A program made the position numbers and the translations under genes. DNA of 64,000 bases, from assembly GCA_963556065.3 (NCBI GenBank), contig CAUVYH020000026.1, positions 21,086 to 85,085 of the forward strand, written 5' to 3'. The stretch is from JBAXTE01 sp963556065 (lineage in GTDB: Bacteria; Bacteroidota; Bacteroidia; Bacteroidales; WCHB1-69). Numbering within the stretch: position 1 is the stretch's first letter; every line of letters begins with the position of its first letter. Shown in pieces: positions 18,108-26,961 of the stretch. Below the pieces are notes generated by a model that was not told where the DNA came from, searched no databases, and worked only from the letters and a program-made list of their open reading frames with translations.

Positions 18108-18491
18108 TCATTGCTCGTGATTTAATTTTTTAATATCATCTTCCAACTCCTTCAGACGTTGGGTTGCCCAAATCCGAAATTGTGTGCCCTGAGGTGATTT
18201 TACACGGTAGCCAACCGAAATGATAACGTCAAGATTATAGTAGTCAATTGCTCTTTCTACTTCACGTTTACCTTCGGTTTGAACTGTTCGGAAATTCCGA
18301 ACAGTTGCCGACGCATCTAGCTCACCTTCTTCAAACACATTTTTTATATGCTCGCTAATAGTGGCTTTCGATTTCTGAAAAAGCTCACACAGTTGAGCCT
18401 GCGTAAGCCAAACGCTTTCTTCCTCCAGACGAACATCTATTTTAATGTTGCCTTCGGAATTTTGATAAATCAGAATTTCGCTATTGTTCAT
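18108..18491 (-). CDS. RhuM-like protein, C-terminally truncated
   Basis: The 127 residues match the N-terminal part of RhuM family proteins: EILIYQNSEGNIKIDVRLEE, WLTQAQLCELF, ISEHIKNVFEEGEL, and VISVGYRVKSPQGTQFRIWA. Full-length members are about 330 residues with a Fic-like or uncharacterised C-terminal part. Here the frame stops soon after ATQRLKE with a short charged helix. RhuM genes often travel with type I restriction loci, which fits the restriction locus some 7 kb away. It may be a natural short form or a remnant. Confidence 0.65.
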   Translation of the reverse strand: MNNSEILIYQNSEGNIKIDVRLEEESVWLTQAQLCELFQKSKATISEHIKNVFEEGELDASATVRNFRTVQTEGKREVERAIDYYNLDVIISVGYRVKSPQGTQFRIWATQRLKELEDDIKKLNHEQ

Positions 18492-18818
18492 TTTATTATC
18501 CTATATTTTGTTGATTGTTAGCCATTTATATGCAAAGTAGATTTGAAATATGTAAAATAGAAAATTTCATTTTATAATTTTTCAGCATGTCTTTCTCAAC
18601 TCAATTTTTCAATGTGAGACCGTTTCAACATCAATTTTGAGGCTTATAAACATTGTTCTACTTGAATATCAGGTTGCAACTGTTTAATCTTTTCTCTAAA
18701 TTTCATTGGTCTTGCATATATTACGTTTAACAAATACAGACAAAAATACAACATATTGAGAAATCAACTTGAAAAGAAAACATTTAATTATCAACAACAA
18801 ATCAGTACTTTTGTACAA

Positions 18819-19325
18819 ATGGATATTTGGAACAAACAAAAGCGTTCGGATGTAATGTCCAAAATCCGGTCTAAAAACACAAAGCCGGAAATCAAATTGC
18901 GTAAAGCTCTTTTCGCAAAGGGCTTCCGCTATCGTGTGAACGACAAAAGGTTGCCCGGAAAACCCGATATTGTTTTGCCCAAATACAAAACGGTGATCTT
19001 CGTGAATGGTTGTTTCTGGCATGGCCATGAAAATTGCAAATACGCCAATACCCCGAAAACCAATACTGAATTCTGGACAAACAAAATCGCATTGAACAAG
19101 GAAAGGGATAAGAAAAACACCGAAAAATGCATAAGCATGGGGTGGAACGTTTTAACCGTATGGGAATGCGAAATACAACACACGAAAAACATCACTCCCT
19201 TGGTTGATGTAATCGTGACCAATTTGTGCGAACAAATCCCCCACAAATTATCCATCAAATTTTATGAGGAACACGAAAATGAAATGATGTTGGTTGCCGA
19301 AGATATTGTTGAGTATTCGAGATAA
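18819..19325 (+). CDS. vsr: Very short patch repair (Vsr)-type endonuclease
   Basis: The frame is open from 18756, but the conserved Vsr opening MDIWNKQKRSDVMSKIRSK begins at the ATG at 18819, giving 168 residues. The catalytic core follows: RFRVN-like stretch FRYRVNDKRLPGKPDIVLPK, then VIFVNGCFWHGH with the family's conserved His and zinc-binding residues, and GWNVLTVWECE. Vsr nicks beside T:G mismatches produced by deamination at cytosine-methylated sites. A -7-like box (TACTTTTG, 18806-18813) lies directly before the start, so the message may be nearly leaderless. No cytosine methylase is found nearby, which is unusual. Confidence 0.88.
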   Translation: MDIWNKQKRSDVMSKIRSKNTKPEIKLRKALFAKGFRYRVNDKRLPGKPDIVLPKYKTVIFVNGCFWHGHENCKYANTPKTNTEFWTNKIALNKERDKKNTEKCISMGWNVLTVWECEIQHTKNITPLVDVIVTNLCEQIPHKLSIKFYEEHENEMMLVAEDIVEYSR

Positions 19326-19830
19326 TTGGGAAGTGCGTGGTTACAAAAGCTTTTTTTGAATGATGAGATATAATTTATGAGTTTCGCAATGCGGGTTTAA
19401 AGAAGCTTTTTACGCAGAGAACCGCAGAGAATTTTAGACTGGATTATCAGGATGAACGGGATTTACAGGATTTTAAAGTTCGCAAAGTCCATAAAGTTTG
19501 CAGAGTGAAAAGCCTAATAGATTATGAGAAAATGTGCTAATTGGCTGATGCGAACTTTAAGCGTTGCAATTCAAAGTTGTGCTGAGAAATAAAGGACGTA
19601 GCCCTTGTTTTGTCATGCTGATTCGTCAGCTGACGGAAAGCATCTCTTTGATGGATTTGTAATGCTTGAGGTTTTTTTTTGTGTTTTGGTCTTCCTGGTG
19701 ATTTTGGTTTTGGTGAATTTATCTGTTATGTCTCTTTTGTGATAACATGTTGAATGTGATATGATTGCAGGTAAAATAATTAATTTTTACATACACACTT
19801 TTATAAAATATTTTTGTTAAAAATCCTTTA
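19326..19830. other. Intergenic region without recognisable gene
   Basis: About 500 bases with no convincing frame. The stretch near 19430-19520 contains low-complexity phrases of the GGATTTACAGGATTT and CGCAAAGTCCATAAAG kind, similar to the repeat spacers elsewhere in the window. A T-rich segment follows. Confidence 0.45.
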
Positions 19831-19953
19831 CAACTTCGAGTATATGTGCCTTTATGTATTGCGGGAAAGTTTCCTGTCCACCAACGCGAAAGTTCAAGCA
19901 CGCTACAAGGCTTGAACACCCTCTGAAACCTATGACATATAAACTTTGTTAGC
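19831..19953 (-). repeat. attC-like imperfect palindrome, copy A
   Basis: About 123 bp running from AACTTCGAGTATATGTG to GACATATAAACTTTGTTAGC. The two ends are imperfectly complementary (ATATGT/ACATAT), and the interior contains the core TTTCCTGTC seen in the copies at 50184, 52199 and 60246. It lies 3' of the ABC-3C-like operon (last gene ends at 20108), the same relation the other copies have to their genes. Orientation is the same as in the distal array. Confidence 0.5.
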
Positions 19954-20107
19954 GTTTCGTTGTTCATTTAGCTTGGTATTTTTCTTTCATTTTTGCCACA
20001 TCGTTTTTGTCTGCCGTGCGTCCAAGTAGGCAAGCTCTTTTACAGGTTTTGGTCGTGCGCAGGCTATTTGAGCGACCAGAAAATGCGCTTGACCACAAAG
20101 CGTTTGG

Positions 20108-22150
20108 CTAATTTTCAATTGGTTTAATCAATTTTTCCTCGATTCTGTTTAACGAAAATTTTAATCCTTGAGTTGCTTGTGCAAACGAAGCATCAGAATT
20201 TTCAAACGATGCAAAAACTAAAACTTGTTGCTCTTCGAATTGCGAAAGTTCTGTAAGAAATGACTTGAAATTGCCGATAGCCATATCCTGTTGCTTTGGT
20301 TCATCAAATATTAAAAGCATTGGATGATTTGTTTGAAATAAAACAGATGTTTTAAATATTGCTGTGTAATATGACCATAAGCAACGAATAAAATCGCTAG
20401 CTGATGAATCAAATTTTATATTGTAGAAAAGTTGCTCACCGACCATTTTTTGGGCAACTGGCAAATAGTTGTCATTTGAAATTCGGATTGCCTCAAAAGG
20501 TTTGCTTTGATAATTAAACTTCCTGAGCATGGAAATAAAATTTTCCTGTAAACTGGATAGTTTCTTTCTATCTGATATTGAAAAGAAGTCTTTAGGTAGA
20601 TCCTTTTCCTTTGACAAAACCCTTTCTAATTCTTTAGAAATTATTTTTAAGTCTTCAATTAGCTGTGAGAAATCATCAATCACCCTACTAAAAAATTCTA
20701 CTTTCTTTTTTAAATTTAGACGTTTCTCAATCTCTAAAACCGAAGGCAATCTTTCATCTTGCACTAATTCTTTTTTTGTGTCTCTTATTTCTTGTCGTGT
20801 GTCTGAAAGTTGAGTTTGATATGTTATAAGCTTTTGTTCCTTTTCCTTTATGATTTTTTCTTGCCCTTCAATGTAAACCTGTATCATTTTTTGTTGTGCT
20901 TCAAGAAATGAAACATTATCCTCAATACGCATTGGTGTTTGAATTATTTCACTTGGAAGTAAAGAATCTTTGATTGGTTGGTGACACGTTGGACAACTAT
21001 CTGATGCGGTTTCAGCTGGCAATTGAAAACCTAAACTTTTTACTTTTAATGCTCCTTTGTTTTTTCTTAAATCTTCCTGTACTGCTTCAAGTTGTTTTTT
21101 GTATTGTCTAAGCTTTTCCTTATCATAGTTGAGTTCTGGTGAAAGCATCTCATAATTCAGTGAGAATTGATTCAATTTGTCAGTTAGTTTTTTTAATGCT
21201 TCTTCATTCTTATTAATATTTGTTCCAACTGTTGATGTTTCAATATTTTCAAGAATGTTTAATTCCCCTTTTAGTTCTTCATTATAATCATTAATTGCAA
21301 CCTCATTGTCTTCTTTAGGAATAGCAATATATATACTGCTAAAACTATTCAATATAGAAGGATTTTGGTCAAGCCCTCTTAGAACCCCACCACTTTTTTC
21401 AGCTAACTTATTAAATGAAAAAAACAAACTGTTCCATTTATTTGTTATTTGTTGTTTATAAGAACTGAGTTGTTGTTTTCGTTTTTGATTTTCAAACACA
21501 TCCATATCTAAAAGAAATTCTACAACTCGGCTTTCAGTGTTTCGCATTGCATAATATGGAAGTGTAGCAAGGAAATCTGACCAACCCGTTTTTTGTTCAA
21601 CAATAAATGCAGAGGCAATTTGCTGCAAATAAAGATGAGAAATGTCTCCTTTTGTTGTTACTATTTCAGGTAAATTCCAATTCAAGAATTCAGCAAGAAA
21701 AACATGGAATCCATAAATATCATCTGATGCTGCACCTTTATCATGAATATACATTGGGCGACTTGGCAGTAATTTGTTTTCACCAGTGAGTAATGCACCT
21801 GAATAAACATCAACCAATTGTGCTTTTCTAGCATCACTTGTAATGCTTCTTTTTATTGTTACGATTTCTTGGTTTTCAATTTCCAGATAAACAAACGACT
21901 GATTAACTGGGTGGAATTTTCCTTCAGGAAACTCAACCTGATCTTTCAATGCAGATTGCATTGTTTTTTCGTTTTTACCACCAAGCAATTCTTCAAAGCC
22001 CAATCCGTATAAAATTGATTGAAACAAACTTGATTTACCTGTGCTATTATCCCCACGAATAATATTCAGTCCGCTGGTAAATTCATATTCTGCACCAAAC
22101 AAACCGTTTGAAGTATTTACTTCTAATTTTATTGCTCTAATTTTCAACAT
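20108..22150 (-). CDS. ABC/SMC-like ATPase of a three-component (ABC-3C-like) defence system
   Basis: The 680-residue protein is a Rad50-like ATPase. It has an N-terminal Walker A (RGDNSTGKSSLFQSIL, about residues 32-47), long coiled coils around a CxxC zinc-hook-like motif (SCPTCHQPIKDSLLP, near residue 387), and a C-terminal Walker B (PMLLIFDEPKQQD, near residue 613). It ends a minus-strand operon: its start overlaps the preceding gene by 14 bp. Small wHTH-type middle component plus large ATPase plus nuclease-like effector matches the published ABC-3C conflict systems. The ATPase would sense or gate; the effector would do the damage. Inference from architecture and gene order. Confidence 0.72.
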   Translation of the reverse strand: MLKIRAIKLEVNTSNGLFGAEYEFTSGLNIIRGDNSTGKSSLFQSILYGLGFEELLGGKNEKTMQSALKDQVEFPEGKFHPVNQSFVYLEIENQEIVTIKRSITSDARKAQLVDVYSGALLTGENKLLPSRPMYIHDKGAASDDIYGFHVFLAEFLNWNLPEIVTTKGDISHLYLQQIASAFIVEQKTGWSDFLATLPYYAMRNTESRVVEFLLDMDVFENQKRKQQLSSYKQQITNKWNSLFFSFNKLAEKSGGVLRGLDQNPSILNSFSSIYIAIPKEDNEVAINDYNEELKGELNILENIETSTVGTNINKNEEALKKLTDKLNQFSLNYEMLSPELNYDKEKLRQYKKQLEAVQEDLRKNKGALKVKSLGFQLPAETASDSCPTCHQPIKDSLLPSEIIQTPMRIEDNVSFLEAQQKMIQVYIEGQEKIIKEKEQKLITYQTQLSDTRQEIRDTKKELVQDERLPSVLEIEKRLNLKKKVEFFSRVIDDFSQLIEDLKIISKELERVLSKEKDLPKDFFSISDRKKLSSLQENFISMLRKFNYQSKPFEAIRISNDNYLPVAQKMVGEQLFYNIKFDSSASDFIRCLWSYYTAIFKTSVLFQTNHPMLLIFDEPKQQDMAIGNFKSFLTELSQFEEQQVLVFASFENSDASFAQATQGLKFSLNRIEEKLIKPIEN

Positions 22151-22622
22151 AAAACAAATTCCATTTTTGTGTCATTGCTGTAATACGATTATCAGTAATG
22201 TGGTTTTTCCCAATAAAAGAAAGAAAGGATTTTTCAATTTCAAAAAGCTCTTTATCAACTTTTATCATTTCAAAAAACTTATTTCCCTTTTCAGTTAGTT
22301 TATAATTTTTTCCATTAATAATTTCACAAATATTTTCAGCAACAGCTAGCTGTAAAGCTCTATTTAGTGCTGGTTCTATTCCCCAAACTGAAAAGTCAGT
22401 TGAAAAATTGCTTGTAACATAGTTCCGAAGTTCAATCATATTTTTTTCAGAAGCCAAAGCCCAAGAAAACAGATGTAACTTTAATAAATTGGATGTTTCT
22501 GCACGGCAACAATATTTTAAAATCATTACTATCACAGCAATTTTATACATTGGGCGATATTCCGCAGGAAGCGGAATAGGTCTCTTTGTAAAAGATAATT
22601 TTTGTATAAGATATTCTTCCAT
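22137..22622 (-). CDS. Middle component of the ABC-3C-like system
   Basis: The 161-residue protein is soluble and helical, with a winged-helix look in its second half (ALQLAVAENICEIINGKNYKLTEKGNKFFEMI). In ABC-3C systems, small proteins of this size lie between the effector and ATPase genes and are called middle components. The start ATG overlaps the stop of the upstream effector gene, and its 3' end overlaps the ATPase gene by 14 bp, so the three are translationally coupled. No enzymatic motif is present. Assignment depends chiefly on gene order. Confidence 0.6.
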   Translation of the reverse strand: MEEYLIQKLSFTKRPIPLPAEYRPMYKIAVIVMILKYCCRAETSNLLKLHLFSWALASEKNMIELRNYVTSNFSTDFSVWGIEPALNRALQLAVAENICEIINGKNYKLTEKGNKFFEMIKVDKELFEIEKSFLSFIGKNHITDNRITAMTQKWNLFYVEN

Positions 22623-23548
22623 TATTCAAAACTTATGGGGCAACGCAAAATCCAATCTGCCATTACTCGATTTGTTAGTCTGTCAATCATTGTTTCATCA
22701 AGGAAAGAGAAAGATTCTTTCAATTTCATTTTCAACTCACTTTCAATCTCATTATATAATTGATTGCTGTTACCATTATTTACCGCACATTTTTCTTCAA
22801 CTCGTTTTTCAAAAAGTCCGATTACCTCTTGAAATTTTTCATATTGGTCTTGGTAATTAGTAGCCCACTTTCTAATCAGTTCATCTCCATTCAGAAAATC
22901 ACTAACCGAATTTTGTGTAAGCAAGTTTACTTTGTCATCAAAATTAACTGACGTTTTTAGAACACGTTGACCATGCTTTTTGATAGCATTATCGACTAAA
23001 GAAATTTGCTTTGTTTTCCAATCAGCTATTTCTTTTTGGGTTTTTTTCTCTTTTGGATCAATATTAATTTTCTCTTGCTTGAAACCTCTAACAATAGGAA
23101 TTTGCTCAGTATAAAATTCAATATCATGAACTAATACATCGAAATCATCTGCTAAAAATGGTAATTTTAAATTTTTATATTCTTGGGCTTTATTTTGACA
23201 ATGCCTTACTAAATCTTTGTTTTTGTATTCTGGAGTGACAAATATCCATTTACGAACCTTAATGTCTTTCAAATATGTCTGTAATTCCTTTTTGTAGGTA
23301 TCAAGTTTTTTTAAGTCATTGGTGATTTTATCTCTTTGTTCTTCATAAAGTTTATCAGGATTATAATCAACATCAGGGCAATAGCATTGAAATAGAATAC
23401 CAGTTCTTGTAAAACCTTCAATACCTAAGTCACCTTGCCAAGCTGGCATTTCTTGATAACCTTCATTTTCATACTTTAGTTTAAAACACATTTGGCAAAA
23501 GTCTTCCCAACTATTCCCATTAAAATCTCCGTGTATTGTTTTATACAT
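22622..23548 (-). CDS. Nuclease-like effector of the ABC-3C-like system
   Basis: The 308-residue first gene of the operon has an N-terminal restriction-endonuclease-like pattern: E15 in NSWEDF, D40 in QGDLGIEGF, and FQCYCPD at residues 53-59 where Mrr-type enzymes have QxK. The Lys position is occupied by Tyr, a variant that I associate with ABC-3C effectors. A central charged coiled region (about 60-200) and a C-terminal helical domain ending WILRCPISFE follow. The C-terminal part probably docks to the partners. Whether it cuts DNA, given the Tyr substitution, cannot be decided from sequence alone. Confidence 0.6.
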   Translation of the reverse strand: MYKTIHGDFNGNSWEDFCQMCFKLKYENEGYQEMPAWQGDLGIEGFTRTGILFQCYCPDVDYNPDKLYEEQRDKITNDLKKLDTYKKELQTYLKDIKVRKWIFVTPEYKNKDLVRHCQNKAQEYKNLKLPFLADDFDVLVHDIEFYTEQIPIVRGFKQEKINIDPKEKKTQKEIADWKTKQISLVDNAIKKHGQRVLKTSVNFDDKVNLLTQNSVSDFLNGDELIRKWATNYQDQYEKFQEVIGLFEKRVEEKCAVNNGNSNQLYNEIESELKMKLKESFSFLDETMIDRLTNRVMADWILRCPISFE

Positions 23549-23749
23549 AATCTTTAATTTATATGCAATATTTGGTGTGTCGACAAAATTGCATTCTTTG
23601 ACAAAGCTTTGGTTATAGCGCTGGCTCGTGAGGCTTTGGTCCCGAAATAATCGGGATGTGCAATGTGGGTCGGCAATTTTTTAAAAAAATGTGTGGTGGG
23701 CAAAAAATAAAAAACTTCGGGTCGGCATGAGTGTCGGCTCTCTGGTCTA

Positions 23750-23828
23750 GTCAATATTTCGTTTTTCTGTCCTTTCACAATGGTTTACTCTTCAATTTAT
23801 TTCTATCGCTTCTATTTGCCTACACTTA
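23750..23828. repeat. Dispersed ~78-bp repeat, copy 1
   Basis: A segment starting GTCAATATTTCGTTTTTCTG and ending TACACTTA recurs at 48373-48449 and 59147-59221 in the same orientation. Just before it, GTCGGCTCTCTGGTCT also precedes the third copy, so the homology extends left in those two. It lies about 200 bp upstream of the ABC-3C operon start. No coding function is evident. Confidence 0.8.
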
Positions 23829-24093
23829 GAGGTTACAAGTTTAATATCGCCAGCTCCACTCCTACTTTTCACAAATTTAATAATCCTTGTTTGCAATGGC
23901 GGTATTCTCATGACCATTTTATTTTGATGAGGCAATATTACAAAATTTTTAATTATAAAACGAGTATTTGAAAAAATATTTGGCGACCTGTTTTTTGACA
24001 GAAAAGTAATTTTATTCATTATATATTCTGTGCCTTGCTTTGACTTGCCTATTGATGCTTTTTGCTTAAATTTTCTCATCTCTACCTGCCATT

Positions 24094-24690
24094 TTACAAA
24101 GTCTGTTGCTTAACAAATTCAGTAACTGTAACCCTATGAACTCCCATAATACGTGCAATGGCGCTTTTGGAAACATGTTTATCAAGTAGTGCTTTGATCT
24201 CATTTTCTTTTCCAGATAGTTTTCTTACTTTAGATTTGCTTCCTTTTGGACGACCTAAAATAATACCCTCAGCTTTTTTTCGTGCCAGGGCTTCTTTTGT
24301 GCGTTGAGAAATAAGATTCCTTTCTATTTCAGCAGAAAGTCCGAATGCAAAGGCGAGAACTTTTGAACTGATATCGCTGCCCAGACGATAATTATCTTTA
24401 ATTGTCCAAACCTGAATGTCTTTTTTCATACAGTGGTGCAGTATGGCCATAATCATTAAAAGATTTCTACCTAAACGAGAAATCTCAGCACAGAGTAAAA
24501 TATCATCTTTTTTCATTTTTTTGAGTAGAGAGCCTAATTTACGTTGTTCTATGTCTTTTGTGCCTGAAATTGTTTCTTCAATCCAAAAGTTGATTACCAC
24601 TCCATTTCTTTTACAGAATTTTTCAATCTCAAATCTTTGATTTTCTACTGTTTGCTTATCGGAACTTACCCGAATGTACCCATAATTCAT
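24094..24690 (-). CDS. Serine recombinase (resolvase/invertase family)
   Basis: The 198-residue protein has the resolvase/invertase catalytic domain: MNYGYIRVSSDKQTVENQRF with the nucleophile most likely Ser9, DILLCAEISRLGRNLLMIMA, and AEIERNLISQRTKEALARKK. A C-terminal helix-turn-helix (SKSAIARIMGVHRVTVTEF) follows a GRPKGSKSK linker. These small enzymes carry out site-specific inversion or resolution. It lies immediately beside the 20-bp inverted repeats that bound the hsdS switch, and is the natural candidate for the recombinase that flips it, though tyrosine recombinases elsewhere in the genome could also act. Confidence 0.9.
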   Translation of the reverse strand: MNYGYIRVSSDKQTVENQRFEIEKFCKRNGVVINFWIEETISGTKDIEQRKLGSLLKKMKKDDILLCAEISRLGRNLLMIMAILHHCMKKDIQVWTIKDNYRLGSDISSKVLAFAFGLSAEIERNLISQRTKEALARKKAEGIILGRPKGSKSKVRKLSGKENEIKALLDKHVSKSAIARIMGVHRVTVTEFVKQQTL

Positions 24691-24790
24691 AACTGTCTAT
24701 TTTAAATGTTGTTTTCAATTAAAATAATCATTTATTGCTAAAAATAATTTTTAAAAGTTATTTTTCTCACCGATAAATAGAAAGTTTATT

Positions 24791-24810
24791 CGGGCGTTTA
24801 TTTATGACAA
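24791..24810 (+). repeat. Left inverted repeat of the hsdS inversion switch
   Basis: CGGGCGTTTATTTATGACAA, 20 bp, is perfectly repeated in inverted orientation at 26187-26206. In both places it codes for GRLFMT in the same frame relative to the following recognition domain, so recombination between the copies preserves reading frame. Confidence 0.92.
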
Positions 24811-25466
24811 AATTTTCGGAAGTTGAAGGTGGTCGGTTAGATCCTGAATATGCGTTAAAAATAGAATATCTTAATTCTATAGAATCAAAATATCCATTCG
24901 TTCTATTGAAAAATATCTTGGAGAAACAACCACAATATGGAGCCAACGAAGAAGCAATAACTGGAAATCCACTTACAGATATTCGTTATATAAGAATTAC
25001 GGATATAGATGAGCTCGGAAACTTAAAACCTGATACTTATAAAACAGCAGCGTTGATTGAGAATCAATACATTTTACATATCAACGATTTACTGTTTGCA
25101 AGAAGTGGAGCTACAGCGGGAAAATGTTACATTCATAAAGTTGATATGCCAAGTATTTTTGCAGGATATCTCATTAGATTTATTCTTAAACAGAATCTTG
25201 CGAACCCTGATTATGTATTTTATTTCTGTAATTCTAAGCTATACTCATTTTGGGTTATGATGATTCAAAGACCTTCAGCACAGCCGAATATAAACTCAGA
25301 AGAATTTAAATCTTTACGAATACCTTTACCTCCTATTCACAAACAAAATGAAATTGCAGAACGCATTACATTAATTCGAAATCATGCTCAAGCCCTTAAT
25401 ATAGAAGCCGATAAAATATTAGACAATGCAAAGAAGAACATAGAAAAAATGATATTAGGGGAGTAA
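24804..25466 (+). CDS. Silent hsdS half-gene (alternative target-recognition domain)
   Basis: The 220-residue frame contains one type I S-subunit recognition domain: FVLLKNILEKQPQYGANEEA, then LLFARSGATAGKCY, then LRIPLPPIHKQNEIAERI and a terminal conserved helix ending EKMILGE. It starts inside the left inverted repeat, without a proper ribosome-binding site or promoter, on the strand opposite to the expressed hsdS. It is therefore most likely a stored alternative sequence, expressed only after inversion fuses it to the first half of hsdS. The frame upstream of its ATG also reads FGRLF through the repeat, supporting this fusion. Confidence 0.85.
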   Translation: MTKFSEVEGGRLDPEYALKIEYLNSIESKYPFVLLKNILEKQPQYGANEEAITGNPLTDIRYIRITDIDELGNLKPDTYKTAALIENQYILHINDLLFARSGATAGKCYIHKVDMPSIFAGYLIRFILKQNLANPDYVFYFCNSKLYSFWVMMIQRPSAQPNINSEEFKSLRIPLPPIHKQNEIAERITLIRNHAQALNIEADKILDNAKKNIEKMILGE

Positions 25467-26186
25467 ATCACTCCCCTAATATCATTTGCTCAATCTCATA
25501 TTTAGCTTGCTTTAAAATTTGCATTGCTTCATTTTCGAGTCTTTTGGCTTTTGTGAGAAGTAGTGAAATATTTCGTATAATAGCTTCTTGTTTATCCTTT
25601 TCAGGCATCGGGATATTTTGAGCAAAGTAACTGGACATTATCAAATTCCGAATTCCATTTGTTTGACTTTGCATTGTTTCAGTTAACTTCACATTATGCA
25701 TTGTCTTTAAGAAATAGAATAAATAATCAGGAATAATTTTAGTAGAATCAATTCTAATCTTATGAATAAAATTACTATAACTGATATGGGTATCATTATT
25801 TAGTACCTCTTTCGATAATAATGCAATTCTACCTACAGGCTGATCCGGACTTCCACCGGATTTTTCAATCAATAAATCATTTTCTTGAATATCCATTCGA
25901 ACTAATTTACTTTGCTTAATCAATCTATACTTGACTCTTATGTTGTCTAAATTCAGGTTGTATTTATTATCAAATTCAGTGGCTCTGATTACTAAACATT
26001 TTTTGTTTTCTTGATTTTCTTTTGTTTCTGTTACGTCTGTTCCCCAATCACCGGCACAGCTATGAATAACCAATGATTTTAGCTGAACTGAATTTGTTTT
26101 ACAATTTGCTATGGCTCGTTTTAGGTTTTTGGTATTAGTATCGTATGGTTTAGAATCTAATCTTTGTCCAATAATTTCTCTTGAAC
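24811..26186. other. Invertible DNA segment controlling restriction specificity
   Basis: The 1376-bp segment between the two 20-bp repeats holds the silent recognition domain (plus strand) and the second recognition domain of hsdS (minus strand), tail to tail. Flipping it would replace the latter by the former while keeping the first domain, the promoter and the frame. The two alternative C-termini (EKMILGE and EQMILGE) meet at a perfect palindrome in the middle. Confidence 0.85.
25447..25487. repeat. Perfect 18-bp inverted repeat at the centre of the switch
   Basis: AAATGATATTAGGGGAGT (25447-25464) is mirrored at 25470-25487 with a 5-base loop. It arises because the two convergent hsdS tails encode the same last residues (MILGE and stop), and may double as a transcription barrier between them. 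Confidence 0.85.
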
Positions 26187-26961
26187 TTGTCATAAATAAA
26201 CGCCCGTTTTTTACTAACAAATTGTCTGAGTTCATCCAAGTTGGAATGTCTTCAGCCTTTACTTCGGTCTTTTCCGGCAGTGTAATCCCTAACTCTTCTA
26301 ATAAATAACTGTCTATACTTTCTAACAAGGCTTTTGCTTCGGCTTCTTTTTGTTGCTTTGCTTTATTTGCAAGTTGATATTTAAGCACAATTTCATTCTG
26401 AACTGATTTAGGTAAGTTTGGAACAGGTAAGTTATATATATCTTCAGTTTGTAATCTTGGAAGAGTATTACCAGTCATCAAATGTTTAGTTTGATGAACG
26501 ATTAAATCAGATCTAAGATATATTGCCAAAAACTCATTACTAAATTTATAGCTGTCAAATACATGAAATTCTGTAGAACAAATTCCATTAAATTCAGCCA
26601 AATAAACCTTGTTCAAATATGGTCTTAGTTTTGGGAATAGAATTTGACCTTTTCTAAAAACATTTGAACTACCAATACTCAATCTCTCACTTGTTGGAAT
26701 ATACTCGCCTGTATTACTAACAATATTTTCTAGCCCAACATAAATATCTGTTTCAGGAAAATCTGTAGTAGTTTTCCTTTTGTTATTCAAAATGTCTTTT
26801 AACTTGAGAACTTTATTATTTTTCTTCAGACGTTTTATCGCTTCAACTCGCTCTACATGGTATTGTTCCGGATCTATCCTGCCTTCCAACTCAGACCGAT
26901 TAATTAAAAAAACTTTCTTCGAGTCAATATCACCAGATAAATTATATTGTGCCATTTTCAA
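25468..26961 (-). CDS. hsdS: Restriction-modification specificity subunit HsdS
   Basis: The 497-residue protein has two target-recognition domains separated by conserved helices. The first domain begins INRSELEGRIDPEQYH and closes with LPVPNLPKSVQNEIVLKYQLA and a coiled helix. The second begins in the right inverted repeat (KNGRLFMTS) with SREIIGQRLDSKPYD, and closes IPMPEKDKQEAIIRNI and EQMILGE. Two domains specify a bipartite DNA target. Its start overlaps the end of the methylase/nuclease gene by 20 bp, so they are coupled. The second domain is replaceable by inversion of the downstream segment. Confidence 0.92.
   Translation of the reverse strand: MKMAQYNLSGDIDSKKVFLINRSELEGRIDPEQYHVERVEAIKRLKKNNKVLKLKDILNNKRKTTTDFPETDIYVGLENIVSNTGEYIPTSERLSIGSSNVFRKGQILFPKLRPYLNKVYLAEFNGICSTEFHVFDSYKFSNEFLAIYLRSDLIVHQTKHLMTGNTLPRLQTEDIYNLPVPNLPKSVQNEIVLKYQLANKAKQQKEAEAKALLESIDSYLLEELGITLPEKTEVKAEDIPTWMNSDNLLVKNGRLFMTSSREIIGQRLDSKPYDTNTKNLKRAIANCKTNSVQLKSLVIHSCAGDWGTDVTETKENQENKKCLVIRATEFDNKYNLNLDNIRVKYRLIKQSKLVRMDIQENDLLIEKSGGSPDQPVGRIALLSKEVLNNDTHISYSNFIHKIRIDSTKIIPDYLFYFLKTMHNVKLTETMQSQTNGIRNLIMSSYFAQNIPMPEKDKQEAIIRNISLLLTKAKRLENEAMQILKQAKYEIEQMILGE
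26187..26206 (-). repeat. Right inverted repeat of the hsdS inversion switch
   Basis: The reverse complement of the repeat at 24791-24810, identical over all 20 bp. It lies within hsdS, at the junction between the first half and the second recognition domain. Confidence 0.92.

Noticed and set aside
19719..19967. 82-codon minus-strand frame near the ABC-3C operon
   Set aside because: It spans the attC-like element and codes for the element's own sequence; not a gene.
23792..24079. 95-codon frame downstream of the serine recombinase
   Set aside because: Its end runs into the dispersed 78-bp repeat, composition is irregular, and no family is recognised; possible but unsupported.
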